DNA from: Pseudidiomarina homiensis
GTDB lineage: Bacteria > Pseudomonadota > Gammaproteobacteria > Enterobacterales > Alteromonadaceae
Assembly (NCBI RefSeq): GCF_003987225.1
Contig: NZ_PIPX01000001.1
Coordinates: forward strand, 124,001-188,000
Direction of reading: 5' to 3'
Length of the DNA: 64,000 nt
The notes below the pieces were generated by a model. The model ran no database searches. It was not told the origin of the DNA and saw only the letters and a list, made by a program, of their open reading frames with translations. Within the stretch, counting starts at the first letter, position 1. Each line of letters begins with the position of its first letter. A program made the position numbers and the translations under genes. Positions 1 through 9,527 of the stretch are shown here, in pieces.

Positions 1-960
1 GAAGTTGGCGCAGTGACGCCAGAAGTCTCGGGGCATGTCGCTTATAATCCGGATTCAGAGGTGATCCCGACGATCCGCTATAACGGTGTGTCGCATGCCC
101 AAATCGTGCCGCAAGGCAACTTGGTCACTGGGCGTTCGAGTCTACTGCAGCTTGATGGTTGGACTTATGAAGACGCTGGTGAACGCCTGAATGTTGGTGT
201 GCATGTGAATTGGCCACGGGTTGGCATTAATACGTCTTGGTGGGAGCGTCGTTCACCAGAGGAGCAGCGCAAGGCCAACGCTGAAGCACGTAAAAACTTA
301 GAGCGCACTTTTGTGCAAGCTAAGGCGTATTATGACGCCAAGCTTGCCGGTGAGCTGCAAGGAACCGACTTGCGCTGGGAAGCCATGCTCGGTCTGTTTG
401 ACGGTAGCTCGACGCTCTTCGTCCATGCCAACGATAAGCGCCAAATTGAAGAAGCGATGGAGCTGACGCAAGAATGGGGCTTTGACTGGGTGCTAATGGG
501 CGCTCGCGATGCATGGCGTATGGCTGACGAGCTAGCCGAAGCTGACGTTCGCGTGGTATTCGGTGCGCCGTTCGGTTTGCCGAGTCGCCACGACGAAGGC
601 TTCGACCAAGCGTTTTCGACCCCAGCAGCATTGGCAGAAGCAGGAGTGAATTTCGCCATTAGCTATCCTGGTTATTGGGATGTGCGTAACTTGCCATTTG
701 CCGCAGGGAACGCTGTTGCTTACGGTCTGGACCGTGAAGCAGCGCTTGCAGCGATCACCTTAAAGCCAGCAGAGTTTCTTGGCGTGGCTGACCGCTTAGG
801 TTCTTTAGAAGCGGGCAAACAGGCTACCTTGGTGATCTCTGCCGGTGACTTACTGGATCCAATTGGTCAAAATGTAGAGACCTTATTTATTGAGGGACGA
901 ATGGTTGATTTAAACAATCGCCATCTGCAACTCTATAATAAATATAAGCAAAAACCTTAA
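1..960 (+). CDS. Amidohydrolase family protein, C-terminal part (5' end outside window)
   Basis: The reading frame is open from the first base, so the gene begins upstream of the window; the GTG at 13 is only the first start-like codon. The visible part is the second half of a metal-dependent amidohydrolase of the imidazolonepropionase/dihydroorotase type. A strand carrying LFVHANDKR supplies a likely metal-ligand His. ARNLP/YGL-like segments (VRNLPFAAG, AVAYGLDRE) follow, and then the closing composite domain (ITLKPAEFLGV, GSLEAGKQATLV, EGRMVDL). The ending NNRHLQLYNKYKQ resembles secreted amidohydrolases that often occur as tandem pairs in marine gammaproteobacteria (from memory). The late catalytic Asp of canonical members is not obvious. 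The substrate is unknown. A strong terminator follows at once. Confidence 0.85.
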   Translation, partial: EVGAVTPEVSGHVAYNPDSEVIPTIRYNGVSHAQIVPQGNLVTGRSSLLQLDGWTYEDAGERLNVGVHVNWPRVGINTSWWERRSPEEQRKANAEARKNLERTFVQAKAYYDAKLAGELQGTDLRWEAMLGLFDGSSTLFVHANDKRQIEEAMELTQEWGFDWVLMGARDAWRMADELAEADVRVVFGAPFGLPSRHDEGFDQAFSTPAALAEAGVNFAISYPGYWDVRNLPFAAGNAVAYGLDREAALAAITLKPAEFLGVADRLGSLEAGKQATLVISAGDLLDPIGQNVETLFIEGRMVDLNNRHLQLYNKYKQKP

Positions 961-977
961 GTAAAATGTTAACCGTT

Positions 978-1007
978 AAAGCCGATTCTGATGAATCGGC
1001 TTTTTTT
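978..1007 (+). terminator. Rho-independent terminator of the amidohydrolase gene
   Basis: An 11-bp stem (AAAGCCGATTC / GAATCGGCTTT) with a TGAT loop is followed by a run of T residues. It begins 17 bases after the stop codon. Confidence 0.9.
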
Positions 1008-1113
1008 GTGGCTTTGCCAGTGGAAAAGGGGCCTCAACGCTTGTGTTTAGTGGCTTCTGTTGGCACTATTTACAAGTCTCTTATCAAAATATAACAATTA
1101 GGGCAGGTCTAAA

Positions 1114-1419
1114 ATGTCGGTAACCCGTCACTTATCGAGCGATGGCAAGGAACTAACGATATCCATACACGGTAAATTCGACTTCGGCGTCGTGCATGAA
1201 TTTCGTCGCGCTTATAGCTCTCTTGGTGATGAAAAGCCGGTGGTCTATATTGACTTGAGAAATACGGAGTACCTTGATAGTTCGGCATTAGGAATGTTGT
1301 TGAACATGCGAAAAGCGATTATTAATCAAGTTGAATCGGTTGCCATCATCAATACCAACCCACAGGTGAAAAGTATTCTCGAGATATCCCGTTTTGATAA
1401 ACTTTTTAAAATCGAATGA
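1114..1419 (+). CDS. STAS-domain anti-anti-sigma factor (CrsA/HsbA-like)
   Basis: A 101-residue single-domain STAS protein. The hallmark segment YLDSSALGML (residues 53-62) contains the serine (S56 or S57) that is phosphorylated in SpoIIAA-type antagonists. The start has a purine-rich ribosome site (AGGGCAGG) a few bases upstream. The next gene, 10 bases away, encodes a PP2C phosphatase with a HATPase kinase domain, so the two form a partner-switching module. Its likely job is to bind or release a sigma factor or anti-sigma factor depending on phosphorylation. The arrangement resembles CrsA-CrsR of Shewanella (control of RpoS) and HsbA-HsbR of Pseudomonas; assignment to one of these is inference. 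Confidence 0.88.
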   Translation: MSVTRHLSSDGKELTISIHGKFDFGVVHEFRRAYSSLGDEKPVVYIDLRNTEYLDSSALGMLLNMRKAIINQVESVAIINTNPQVKSILEISRFDKLFKIE

Positions 1420-1429
1420 TGCGTAACCT

Positions 1430-3106
1430 ATGGCGAGTCAAGCTTCTGAAACCACGCCCCTAGAGTTGGTCATCTTTCACGATGACTCGCGTTTTGCGCA
1501 TGACACCATTCACTTGCTTTCAGGCTTTCCGTTCCTGATTATCAAAGAATCCTTAGGCCTTCCAGCCACTATTGCAGCTACCAAGAAGAAGCTAAAAGAG
1601 CGTTGGCCGACGGTCATTATTGGTCGTGAAGCTCCCAGTCTGATGAAGGAACTCGCGACCAGTTCGCACTTGTTGCTTATTACAGCGACAGAGTTAAGCG
1701 AGCAGATGTTAAATGCTTGGCAAGGCGATGTGCTGATGGGGGATTGCTCTCCTGCGATGGTTCGCAAGCGGCTTTCATTGTGGTGTGCCTCGCATCGTGT
1801 CGAAAACCAATTAGCTTCGTTTGAAGAGAGTTTGTCGTGGTATATGCAGCGCATTGAGCGTGAGCATGAACTGATCGAGCATATTTTTCGCAATGCGATG
1901 AGCCGTAATTATCTCGATTATCCGCATATTCGTACACTGCTGGCACCCGCGGAAAAATTTAATGGCGATTTATGCTTGGTCGCACCATCACCGACCGGCA
2001 GTTTATATGTGATGATGGCTGATTTTACCGGTCACGGACTCGCTCCGGCGACCGGGGCGCTGCCAGTTTCGCAAGCGTTCTTTGCTATGTCAGAGCGGAA
2101 TGTTTCGATCGCCGAGATGGTTACTGAGTTCAACTTCCGCTTGTCGCGGTTGCTCCCCGATAATATGTTTTGTGCGTGCTTTTTAATGGAGCTCTCGGCG
2201 AATGGCGAGCGCATCACTTATTGGAATGGGGGTATGCCGCCAGCGCTGGTGTTCGGCAGTGATGGTGAAATAAAACATCGCCTCACGGCAGAACATATGG
2301 CCTTGGGAATTGTGCCAACCGCAGATTTTGAAAGTGATGTTACGACACTTAAAGTCGGTTCAGGCGACTCTATTGCGTTATACACCGATGGCGTGATCGA
2401 GTTGTTGAGTCAGCAACGGGAATTTTTAGGTCTTGATGCGCTAGAAGATTTACTGCGCCGCTACCCAGAACGGGAGCGTTTTACCGATCTGCTGAGCGAG
2501 CTGGAACACTTTCGCGGTGAAGAACCCTTGCGAGATGACTTGTCGCTCGCGATCTTAGAGTGTCGTGAAACAGGTCTTGAGCCGCGCCGCGAAGAAAGCA
2601 ATCGCGATATTTTTCCGTTTCATTTTTCGACAACGCTTTCGCGTCGTGAATTACAACAAACCGATGTCGTATCAACATTAGTCTCGGCGTTGGGTCGGTT
2701 ACCGCCGCTAACGGCGCATCGAACGACTATTTATTTGCTGTTAGCTGAAGTGTTTAACAATGCGCTTGAGCATGGCCTGCTCGGGCTTGAATCGGAAATC
2801 AAGGCGCAAGACCAAGGCTTTGAGACGTATTATGAGTTACGCCAAGAAAAATTGTCGCAACTGGAGGATGGACAAATCACCATCCAGCTCACCTATTTTA
2901 GTGAAGCAAATCAGCTGCAATTTGAAGTAGAAAATAACGGTGCTGCTTGGCGTTTCTCCAGTGCAGCTCTTGATGCCGAAGCGACCGACGACGAGCAAGC
3001 GTACGGTCGTGGCTTGGCTTTGTTGATGCAGTTAGCAGACGGCCTTGAATGGTCGTCAGATGGGCGCAAAGTTAGCTTCCGTTACGATTTATCGCGACTT
3101 GGTTAA
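1430..3106 (+). CDS. PP2C-type (SpoIIE) phosphatase with N-terminal pseudo-receiver and C-terminal HATPase kinase domain (CrsR/HsbR-like)
   Basis: 558 residues in three parts. Residues about 11-120 have a receiver-like fold pattern, with the acidic pair D18/D19 after strand 1. The phospho-acceptor position after strand 3 reads IIGREAP (no Asp near residue 65), and the usual Lys near strand 5 is absent (LMGDCSP). Residues about 165-380 are a SpoIIE/PP2C domain with FNGD (D180), DFTGHG (D198), YTDGVIE (D320) and RDD (D369/D370). Residues about 400-558 are a GHKL kinase domain with an N box (E440, N443/N444, H448) and a glycine box (YGRGLALL). It probably both phosphorylates and dephosphorylates the STAS partner encoded just upstream. 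The stop codon overlaps the convergent yciH by 4 bases. Confidence 0.88.
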   Translation: MASQASETTPLELVIFHDDSRFAHDTIHLLSGFPFLIIKESLGLPATIAATKKKLKERWPTVIIGREAPSLMKELATSSHLLLITATELSEQMLNAWQGDVLMGDCSPAMVRKRLSLWCASHRVENQLASFEESLSWYMQRIEREHELIEHIFRNAMSRNYLDYPHIRTLLAPAEKFNGDLCLVAPSPTGSLYVMMADFTGHGLAPATGALPVSQAFFAMSERNVSIAEMVTEFNFRLSRLLPDNMFCACFLMELSANGERITYWNGGMPPALVFGSDGEIKHRLTAEHMALGIVPTADFESDVTTLKVGSGDSIALYTDGVIELLSQQREFLGLDALEDLLRRYPERERFTDLLSELEHFRGEEPLRDDLSLAILECRETGLEPRREESNRDIFPFHFSTTLSRRELQQTDVVSTLVSALGRLPPLTAHRTTIYLLLAEVFNNALEHGLLGLESEIKAQDQGFETYYELRQEKLSQLEDGQITIQLTYFSEANQLQFEVENNGAAWRFSSAALDAEATDDEQAYGRGLALLMQLADGLEWSSDGRKVSFRYDLSRLG

Positions 3107-3444
3107 CCACCAGCGAGTTTAACTTTAAAGCCTTGCCCCTTTAAAAAAGCCATGCTCGCTTCGCGCTGGTCACCTTGTAGTTCGATGGTGCCATTCTTCA
3201 CGCTACCGCCGACACCACATTGTTTTCGTAGGGCTTTGGCAAAGTCGTTAAGTAGCTTGGCGTCGTCGGGAAGGTCAAAAATTACTGTCACACCTTTGCC
3301 TTTGCGGCCTTTGGTTTGGCGTTGAATACGCACAGGAATGCTCGTGTCGAGCGCGCTTTCTTGTGAATTTTCTTGAGCTTGTTCAGATGAATCCGTGCTC
3401 GCTGAAAAACCTAAGTTTTTTAATTGATCGGATAAGCTTGACAC
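3103..3444 (-). CDS. yciH: SUI1/eIF1-family translation factor YciH
   Basis: 113 residues, starting at GTG with a GAGG ribosome site 8 bases upstream. The SUI1 domain spans about residues 45-112 and contains the conserved GKGVTVIFDLP and CGVGGSVKNG/IELQGD segments of bacterial eIF1-like proteins. E. coli YciH (108 residues) is the closest well-known relative; it associates with the 30S subunit and influences start selection, especially under stress. The N-terminal 40 residues are low-complexity and Ser/Gln-rich. Its 3' end overlaps that of the phosphatase gene on the other strand. Confidence 0.9.
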   Translation of the reverse strand: MSSLSDQLKNLGFSASTDSSEQAQENSQESALDTSIPVRIQRQTKGRKGKGVTVIFDLPDDAKLLNDFAKALRKQCGVGGSVKNGTIELQGDQREASMAFLKGQGFKVKLAGG

Positions 3445-3464
3445 AAGAACCTCATATTTTAAGC

Positions 3465-3492
3465 TTGGAATAACTAGTTAACGTGTTATATA
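3465..3492 (+). promoter_or_regulatory. Candidate sigma-70 promoter for cysB
   Basis: TTGGAA, a 16-base spacer and TATATA lie about 50 bases upstream of the cysB start, in the divergent gap with yciH. Each hexamer matches the consensus at four of six positions, so this is only a candidate. Confidence 0.35.
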
Positions 3493-3529
3493 TTTTTAGA
3501 ATAAGTCAACCGCCCGTCAGTGACGTTAG

Positions 3530-4513
<984 letters not shown>

Positions 4514-5887
4514 TTAACACTCGATAATATTCACAGCGAGACCGCCACGCGCGGTTTCTTTGTATTTTGTCTTCATGTCGTTACCGGTGTCCCACATGGT
4601 TTTGATCACTTTGTCGAGCGAGACTTTGTGATCGCCACTGCCACGCAGAGCTAATCGTGCGGCGTTAATGGCTTTGATGGCGCCCATAGCATTCCGCTCA
4701 ATACAAGGAACTTGGACGAGGCCACCTACTGGATCACAGGTAAGGCCTAGATTGTGCTCCATACCGATTTCAGCGGCATTTTCGACATTGCTGGCGTTGC
4801 CCCCCATAAGTTCTGCAAGAGCACCAGCCGCCATGGAGCAGGCTACACCTACTTCGCCCTGGCAACCTACTTCGGCACCGCTAATCGAGGCATTTTTCTT
4901 ATACAAAATACCGATTGCGGCTGAAGTAAGTAAGAAGCGCACCACGGTTTCTTCGTCTAACGGTGAGATAAATTTGTCGGCATATTTCATGACCGCTGGA
5001 ATAATCCCAGCCGCACCATTGGTTGGAGCTGTTACAACACGCCCACCGGCAGCATTCTCTTCGTTTACGGCAAGCGCAAACAAATCGACCCAATCCATGG
5101 TTTGCATTGGATCAGCGGATTTTTCGTTTTTCAGGCGTTGGTAAAGACCTGGCGCTCGGCGCCGCACTTTTAGTCCGCCGGGCAAAATACCTTCGGTCTT
5201 AATACCACGGTCGATACACTCGTCCATGGTCTGCCAAATGTGCATCAGGCGTTCGCGAATTTCTTTTTCGCTGCGAAACACTTTTTCATTGGCGAGCATT
5301 AATGAGCTAATCCGTAAGCCATGCTCATTACATTGCTCTAGTAATTCTGCCGCGCTGTCGAATGGGTAGGGGATTGGCTTGCTTGATTGCTCGATGGCTT
5401 CTTCCAAAGTGTCATCGAAGTCAGCATCACGCACGATAAAGCCGCCACCAATTGAGTAATAGAGGTCTTTATAGATAACTTCATCGCCTTTATACAGACG
5501 CAACTCCATCGCGTTGGCATGGCGTGGCATGGTCTTACGACGATGAAAAGTGATAGCGCCTTCCCGCGGGAACTTGATTTCGTGCTCGCCTAGCAGTTTC
5601 AACCGCTGGTTTTTTTCGGTATCCGCCAAAAAAGTATCCACTTCGGTGGTGTCGACCGTTTCTGGGTCTTCACCTGCGAGTCCAAGAATAACGGCTTTGC
5701 CGGTGCCATGCCCCTTACCGGTTTGCCCAAGCGAGCCAAATAACTCAACTTTGATGCCAGTAGCTTCGTTGAGATCTAAGGTTTTTGCTGCATCGTGCAG
5801 GAATTCCTTGGCCGCACGCATAGGTCCTACTGTGTGTGAACTTGACGGGCCAATACCCACTTTGTAGATATCAAAAACACTAATCAT
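4514..5887 (-). CDS. sdaA: L-serine dehydratase (iron-sulfur, single chain)
   Basis: 457 residues, the usual length for the fused type 2 L-serine ammonia-lyase. It converts L-serine to pyruvate and ammonia. The beta domain opens with [11 protein letters not shown] (residues 12-22). The alpha domain carries the three cysteines that bind the 4Fe-4S cluster in the characterised Legionella enzyme: C342 (GCQGE), C384 (LTCDPVGG) and C395 (VPCIERNA). It is the last gene of the pabB-nudL-sdaA unit, 11 bases after nudL; E. coli has the same order. Together with other amino acid catabolic genes here it fits a protein-fed lifestyle. Confidence 0.96.
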   Translation of the reverse strand: MISVFDIYKVGIGPSSSHTVGPMRAAKEFLHDAAKTLDLNEATGIKVELFGSLGQTGKGHGTGKAVILGLAGEDPETVDTTEVDTFLADTEKNQRLKLLGEHEIKFPREGAITFHRRKTMPRHANAMELRLYKGDEVIYKDLYYSIGGGFIVRDADFDDTLEEAIEQSSKPIPYPFDSAAELLEQCNEHGLRISSLMLANEKVFRSEKEIRERLMHIWQTMDECIDRGIKTEGILPGGLKVRRRAPGLYQRLKNEKSADPMQTMDWVDLFALAVNEENAAGGRVVTAPTNGAAGIIPAVMKYADKFISPLDEETVVRFLLTSAAIGILYKKNASISGAEVGCQGEVGVACSMAAGALAELMGGNASNVENAAEIGMEHNLGLTCDPVGGLVQVPCIERNAMGAIKAINAARLALRGSGDHKVSLDKVIKTMWDTGNDMKTKYKETARGGLAVNIIEC

Positions 5888-5898
5888 AAATGTAATCG

Positions 5899-6498
5899 TT
5901 AACCTTCGTTGAGAGAGCGATACAATGTGTGACGCTCAGGATACACGTGATCGGCCAATTCTCGCAAAATTCCAGCCGTCGCACCCCAAATATTTCTATG
6001 TTGATATGGAATAAAGTATACCTGATCGTAGATAAAGCGCCTTAAGCGATAGGCGAAATGCTGCTGTTGCTGCATTAAGTGCGCTAATGGCACGGTAAAA
6101 ATTTCTTCGACTTCGCGTGGATCCGCGCGTAACGGCTGAGTTGGCGTGATGAAGCCAACGTAGGGGCGGATCAAAAAATTGCTGATGACGGGGTAATCTT
6201 GTAGCACCCCAACGCATTCAACATCACTAGGTTTGAGCGCAATTTCTTCATGAGCCTCACGTAATGCGGTGGCGTAAAGGTCGGCATCATCAAGCTCCTG
6301 GCGACCGCCGGGAAAGCTAATTTGCCCGGCATGGTGGCGTAAATGATTGCTACGTTGGGTGAGGACGACCTGTAATTCGCCTTCGCGTTCCCACAATGGA
6401 ATCAACACCGCAGCAGGGCGTAGCCGCTTGAGCACTGGGCGCTCGTGACGGCGTTTATGGTGCAATTGAAAGCGGTGAAGAAATTCGTCGCGAGTCAT
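5899..6498 (-). CDS. nudL: Nudix hydrolase NudL (CoA pyrophosphatase family)
   Basis: 199 residues. The Nudix box spans residues 64-88 with the core REAHEE (R80, E81, E84, E85). It is preceded by the CoA-pyrophosphatase signature VLTQRS...[13 protein letters not shown] (residues 45-65). The box ends EEIAL where most members have EExGL, so the final Gly is replaced. Members hydrolyse CoA and derivatives to 4'-phosphopantetheine and 3',5'-ADP. The ATG overlaps the pabB stop codon (ATGA), which suggests translational coupling within the pabB-nudL-sdaA operon. Confidence 0.92.
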   Translation of the reverse strand: MTRDEFLHRFQLHHKRRHERPVLKRLRPAAVLIPLWEREGELQVVLTQRSNHLRHHAGQISFPGGRQELDDADLYATALREAHEEIALKPSDVECVGVLQDYPVISNFLIRPYVGFITPTQPLRADPREVEEIFTVPLAHLMQQQQHFAYRLRRFIYDQVYFIPYQHRNIWGATAGILRELADHVYPERHTLYRSLNEG

Positions 6499-7895
6499 GA
6501 AGGTACCTTGTCCTTTTGTGTGGACGCCAATACCGGTAAGATTTTAGCAACTTTATCCAACGTTTCTTGGTATTCTGCTGCGCCTTCCGAGTCGACCACC
6601 AAGCCGCCGCCAGCCCAACAATGAATGCGTCCTTGTTCGGCGACGAGGGTGCGGATACAAATGTTGGTATCGCTAACGCCATGCTGTGAAATATAACCGA
6701 GACTACCGCAGTAATAACTGCGTCGGTGGGGCTCTAGCTCGTCGATGATGGCCATTGCGCGAACTTTCGGTGCGCCGGTGATTGAGCCGCCAGGGAAGCA
6801 TGCGGCAAGTAGATCTAACGGTTGTTGCGTGGTATTCAATTCGCCCTTCACGGTGCTTACCAAATGATGCACTGCGGCATAACTTTCGATTGCAAAGAGT
6901 TTCGGAACCTGCACTGTTCCCGGGCGACAAACGCGACTCAAGTCATTCCGCAACAAATCAACGATCATAACGTTTTCAGCACGATCCTTGGCGGCAGCTT
7001 GAAGCTCTGCTGCGAGTGCTTGATCGCGACTTGGATCGGGGTCACGTGGTCGCGTACCTTTGATGGGCTTGGTTTCGACCTTGCCATGTTCATCAACATG
7101 CAAAAAGCGTTCGGGCGAATGACTGAGGATTGCGCCATCTGACCAACGCAAAAAACCAGAGTAGGGAGCCTGATTCGTTGCACGCAAGCGTTGGTAGGCT
7201 GCCCATTCATCGCCTTCATAGTTCGCAGTAAAGCGCTGTGCGAGATTAATTTGGTAGCAGTCTCCAGCGCGCAAATAGTCCTGGACTTGGGCAAACTTCG
7301 TCAAATAATCCGCTTGCGACATGTTGCTTTGCCAGGCACTGGTCAAGGCAAAGTCAGTGGCGTTGGTTTGCGCCGTTGTTTGCTCTTTCCAGAAGGATTG
7401 CCAAAAGGTCTGCCAATGCGCAATTTCACTTTCTGGTGCCAGTAGCCAAATGCGGTCGCTGGCATGATCACGGATCAATGCGCGTGAGTACAAACCCACT
7501 GCGATTTCAGGTAGGTCGATGTCCGCCACGGCGCGTTCCGGGAGCTGTTCGAGGGCGCGACCGGCATCGTAACTCCAAGCACCAGCTAAGCCGCCCTGAA
7601 AAGGTAACTCGCTCGGCCCATCGTAGTCCGGCAACTGTGCCATAAGCTGTTGTAACCGTTGTGGCCACGACTCGCGCGCGGTGACAACCTCATCGGGTTG
7701 CCAAAATATGAAGTCGTAACGGCTGTTTGGGTGGCCGCAGCTATCGAGTAATAGGGCTCCAGGCTGCATAGCGATAGCGCTAAACAGTTCGGCAAAACTA
7801 ACATCCGTTGCGGATTTTTGACCCGCATTTATGTCCGCTTTTAGGTGCTCTTTTTTGCACTCTTTTAAGTAGAAAGGGACAGCAACAATAGTCAC
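6495..7895 (-). CDS. pabB: Aminodeoxychorismate synthase component I
   Basis: 466 residues of the chorismate-binding family. With the PabA glutaminase it makes 4-amino-4-deoxychorismate for p-aminobenzoate and folate. The diagnostic PIKGT (residues 277-281) has Lys at 279, as in PabB; anthranilate synthases usually have Ala there. Other conserved segments are DRAENVMIVDLLRNDL, FPGGSITGAPK and IHCWAGGGLVVDS. The start is GTG at 7893-7895 with a poor ribosome site; no better in-frame start is apparent. It is first in the operon with nudL and sdaA and divergent from the fumarase gene, with 120 bases between. Confidence 0.94.
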   Translation of the reverse strand: MTIVAVPFYLKECKKEHLKADINAGQKSATDVSFAELFSAIAMQPGALLLDSCGHPNSRYDFIFWQPDEVVTARESWPQRLQQLMAQLPDYDGPSELPFQGGLAGAWSYDAGRALEQLPERAVADIDLPEIAVGLYSRALIRDHASDRIWLLAPESEIAHWQTFWQSFWKEQTTAQTNATDFALTSAWQSNMSQADYLTKFAQVQDYLRAGDCYQINLAQRFTANYEGDEWAAYQRLRATNQAPYSGFLRWSDGAILSHSPERFLHVDEHGKVETKPIKGTRPRDPDPSRDQALAAELQAAAKDRAENVMIVDLLRNDLSRVCRPGTVQVPKLFAIESYAAVHHLVSTVKGELNTTQQPLDLLAACFPGGSITGAPKVRAMAIIDELEPHRRSYYCGSLGYISQHGVSDTNICIRTLVAEQGRIHCWAGGGLVVDSEGAAEYQETLDKVAKILPVLASTQKDKVPS

Positions 7896-7950
7896 AACAT
7901 CGTCACTCCAAAAACATTTGTTGTAAGCTTAACATAAGCGCGGCTAAAAC

Positions 7951-7979
7951 TGGTCAGAGTGACCTGAAAACGCTATGAT
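7951..7979 (+). promoter_or_regulatory. Candidate sigma-70 promoter for the fumarase gene
   Basis: TGGTCA (7951-7956), a 17-base spacer and TATGAT (7974-7979) lie 36 bases upstream of the start codon, in the divergent gap with pabB. Confidence 0.5.
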
Positions 7980-8015
7980 AGCGGGCAATTGTAACCGCAC
8001 GATGTAGAGGAAATC

Positions 8016-9527
8016 ATGGCCATTATTCGTCAGGCTGACTTTATTGAGAGCATCGCTGATGCCTTGCAGTATATTTCGTATTATCACCCACTCGACTTTG
8101 TTCAAGCGCTCGAAAAGGCTTATCACAAAGAGGAAAGTGAAGCCGCAAAAAATGCAATTGCTCAGGTCTTGACGAACTCGCGCATGGCTGCCCAAGGGCA
8201 CCGCCCAATTTGTCAGGACACCGGTATTGTAACCTGTTTTGTAAAAGTGGGCATGGGTGTGCAGTGGGACAAAACCGATATGACCGTGCAGCAGATGGTT
8301 GACGAGGGAACCCGCCAGGCTTACACCAACCCAGAAAACCCCCTACGCGCTTCGATTGTCGCAGACCCGGCAGGTAAACGTAAAAATACTGGTGATAACA
8401 CGCCAGCTGTTGTGCACATTGATATGGTGCCAGGTGACAAAATTGAAGTGATGATCGCTGCCAAAGGTGGCGGTTCAGAGAATAAATCGAAAATGGTGAT
8501 GCTTAACCCTAGCGATTCGATCGCTGACTGGGTGGTTGAAACAATGCCAAAACTTGGTGCTGGTTGGTGTCCGCCGGGAATGATTGGTCTTGGTATTGGC
8601 GGTACCGCCGAAAAGTCAGCAGTACTGGCGAAAGAAGCGTTGATGGACCCGGTGGATATTCAGGAACTATTGGAGCGTGGACCGCAGAACGCCGAAGAAG
8701 AATTGCGTCTGGAAATTTACGAGCGTGTAAATAAGCTAGGAATTGGTGCCCAAGGTCTTGGTGGTGTGACTACCGTCATGGATGTAAAAATCAAAACCGC
8801 ACCAACTCACGCAGCATCCAAGCCCGTGACGTTGATCCCAAACTGCGCTGCGACACGTCATGCGCATTTCTACCTTGATGGTTCAGGAACAGCTGATCTG
8901 CAGCCGCCGAAACTGGAAGACTGGCCAGATATTACTTTTGAGCTTGGTGATGATGCACGACGCGTTAATTTAGATGAGTTGACGCAGGCTGATATCGAGA
9001 CCTGGAAAACCGGTGAGACGGTATTGCTTTCCGGCAAAATGCTCACCGGCCGTGATGCTGCGCACAAACGTATCAAAGACATGCTGGATAACGGCGAAGC
9101 ATTACCAGTCGACTTTAAGAACAAGTTTATTTACTACGTTGGCCCAGTTGATCCCGTTGGTGATGAAGTGGTTGGCCCAGCAGGCCCAACGACTGCCACG
9201 CGGATGGATAAATTTACCGACTTAATGCTCGATAAAACCGGTATTTTGGGCATGATCGGTAAGGCTGAACGTGGTCCTGCAACCGTTGAAAGTATCAAAC
9301 AGCATAAAGCTGTTTATTTGATGGCTGTGGGTGGTGCCGCGTACCTCGTTGCCAAAGCAATTAAGAAAGCCAAAGTGGTGGCGTTTGAAGATCTTGGCAT
9401 GGAAGCGATTTACGAATTTGAAGTCGAAGACATGCCAGTCACTGTGGCCGTCGATAGCACTGGTGAAAACGCTCACGAAACCGGCCCGGCGATATGGCGG
9501 GTAAAACTGGAAGCCGCTGATGCTTAG
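8016..9527 (+). CDS. fumA: Fumarate hydratase, class I (iron-sulfur)
   Basis: 503 residues. It interconverts fumarate and malate in the citric acid cycle using a labile 4Fe-4S cluster. The three cluster cysteines lie in RPICQDTGI (C66), GAGWCPPGM (about residue 190) and IPNCAATRHAHF (about residue 277). The alpha and beta parts are fused, as in E. coli FumA/FumB. GAGGAAA precedes the ATG. The 3' end overlaps rmuC by 8 bases, so the two are probably co-transcribed. The choice of symbol among fumA, fumB and fumD-like classes is uncertain; the class I assignment is firm. Confidence 0.95.
   Translation: MAIIRQADFIESIADALQYISYYHPLDFVQALEKAYHKEESEAAKNAIAQVLTNSRMAAQGHRPICQDTGIVTCFVKVGMGVQWDKTDMTVQQMVDEGTRQAYTNPENPLRASIVADPAGKRKNTGDNTPAVVHIDMVPGDKIEVMIAAKGGGSENKSKMVMLNPSDSIADWVVETMPKLGAGWCPPGMIGLGIGGTAEKSAVLAKEALMDPVDIQELLERGPQNAEEELRLEIYERVNKLGIGAQGLGGVTTVMDVKIKTAPTHAASKPVTLIPNCAATRHAHFYLDGSGTADLQPPKLEDWPDITFELGDDARRVNLDELTQADIETWKTGETVLLSGKMLTGRDAAHKRIKDMLDNGEALPVDFKNKFIYYVGPVDPVGDEVVGPAGPTTATRMDKFTDLMLDKTGILGMIGKAERGPATVESIKQHKAVYLMAVGGAAYLVAKAIKKAKVVAFEDLGMEAIYEFEVEDMPVTVAVDSTGENAHETGPAIWRVKLEAADA

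Noticed and set aside
1060-1076. Sigma-54-like TTGGCAC upstream of the STAS gene
   Set aside because: The GC half (TTGC) expected five bases downstream is absent.
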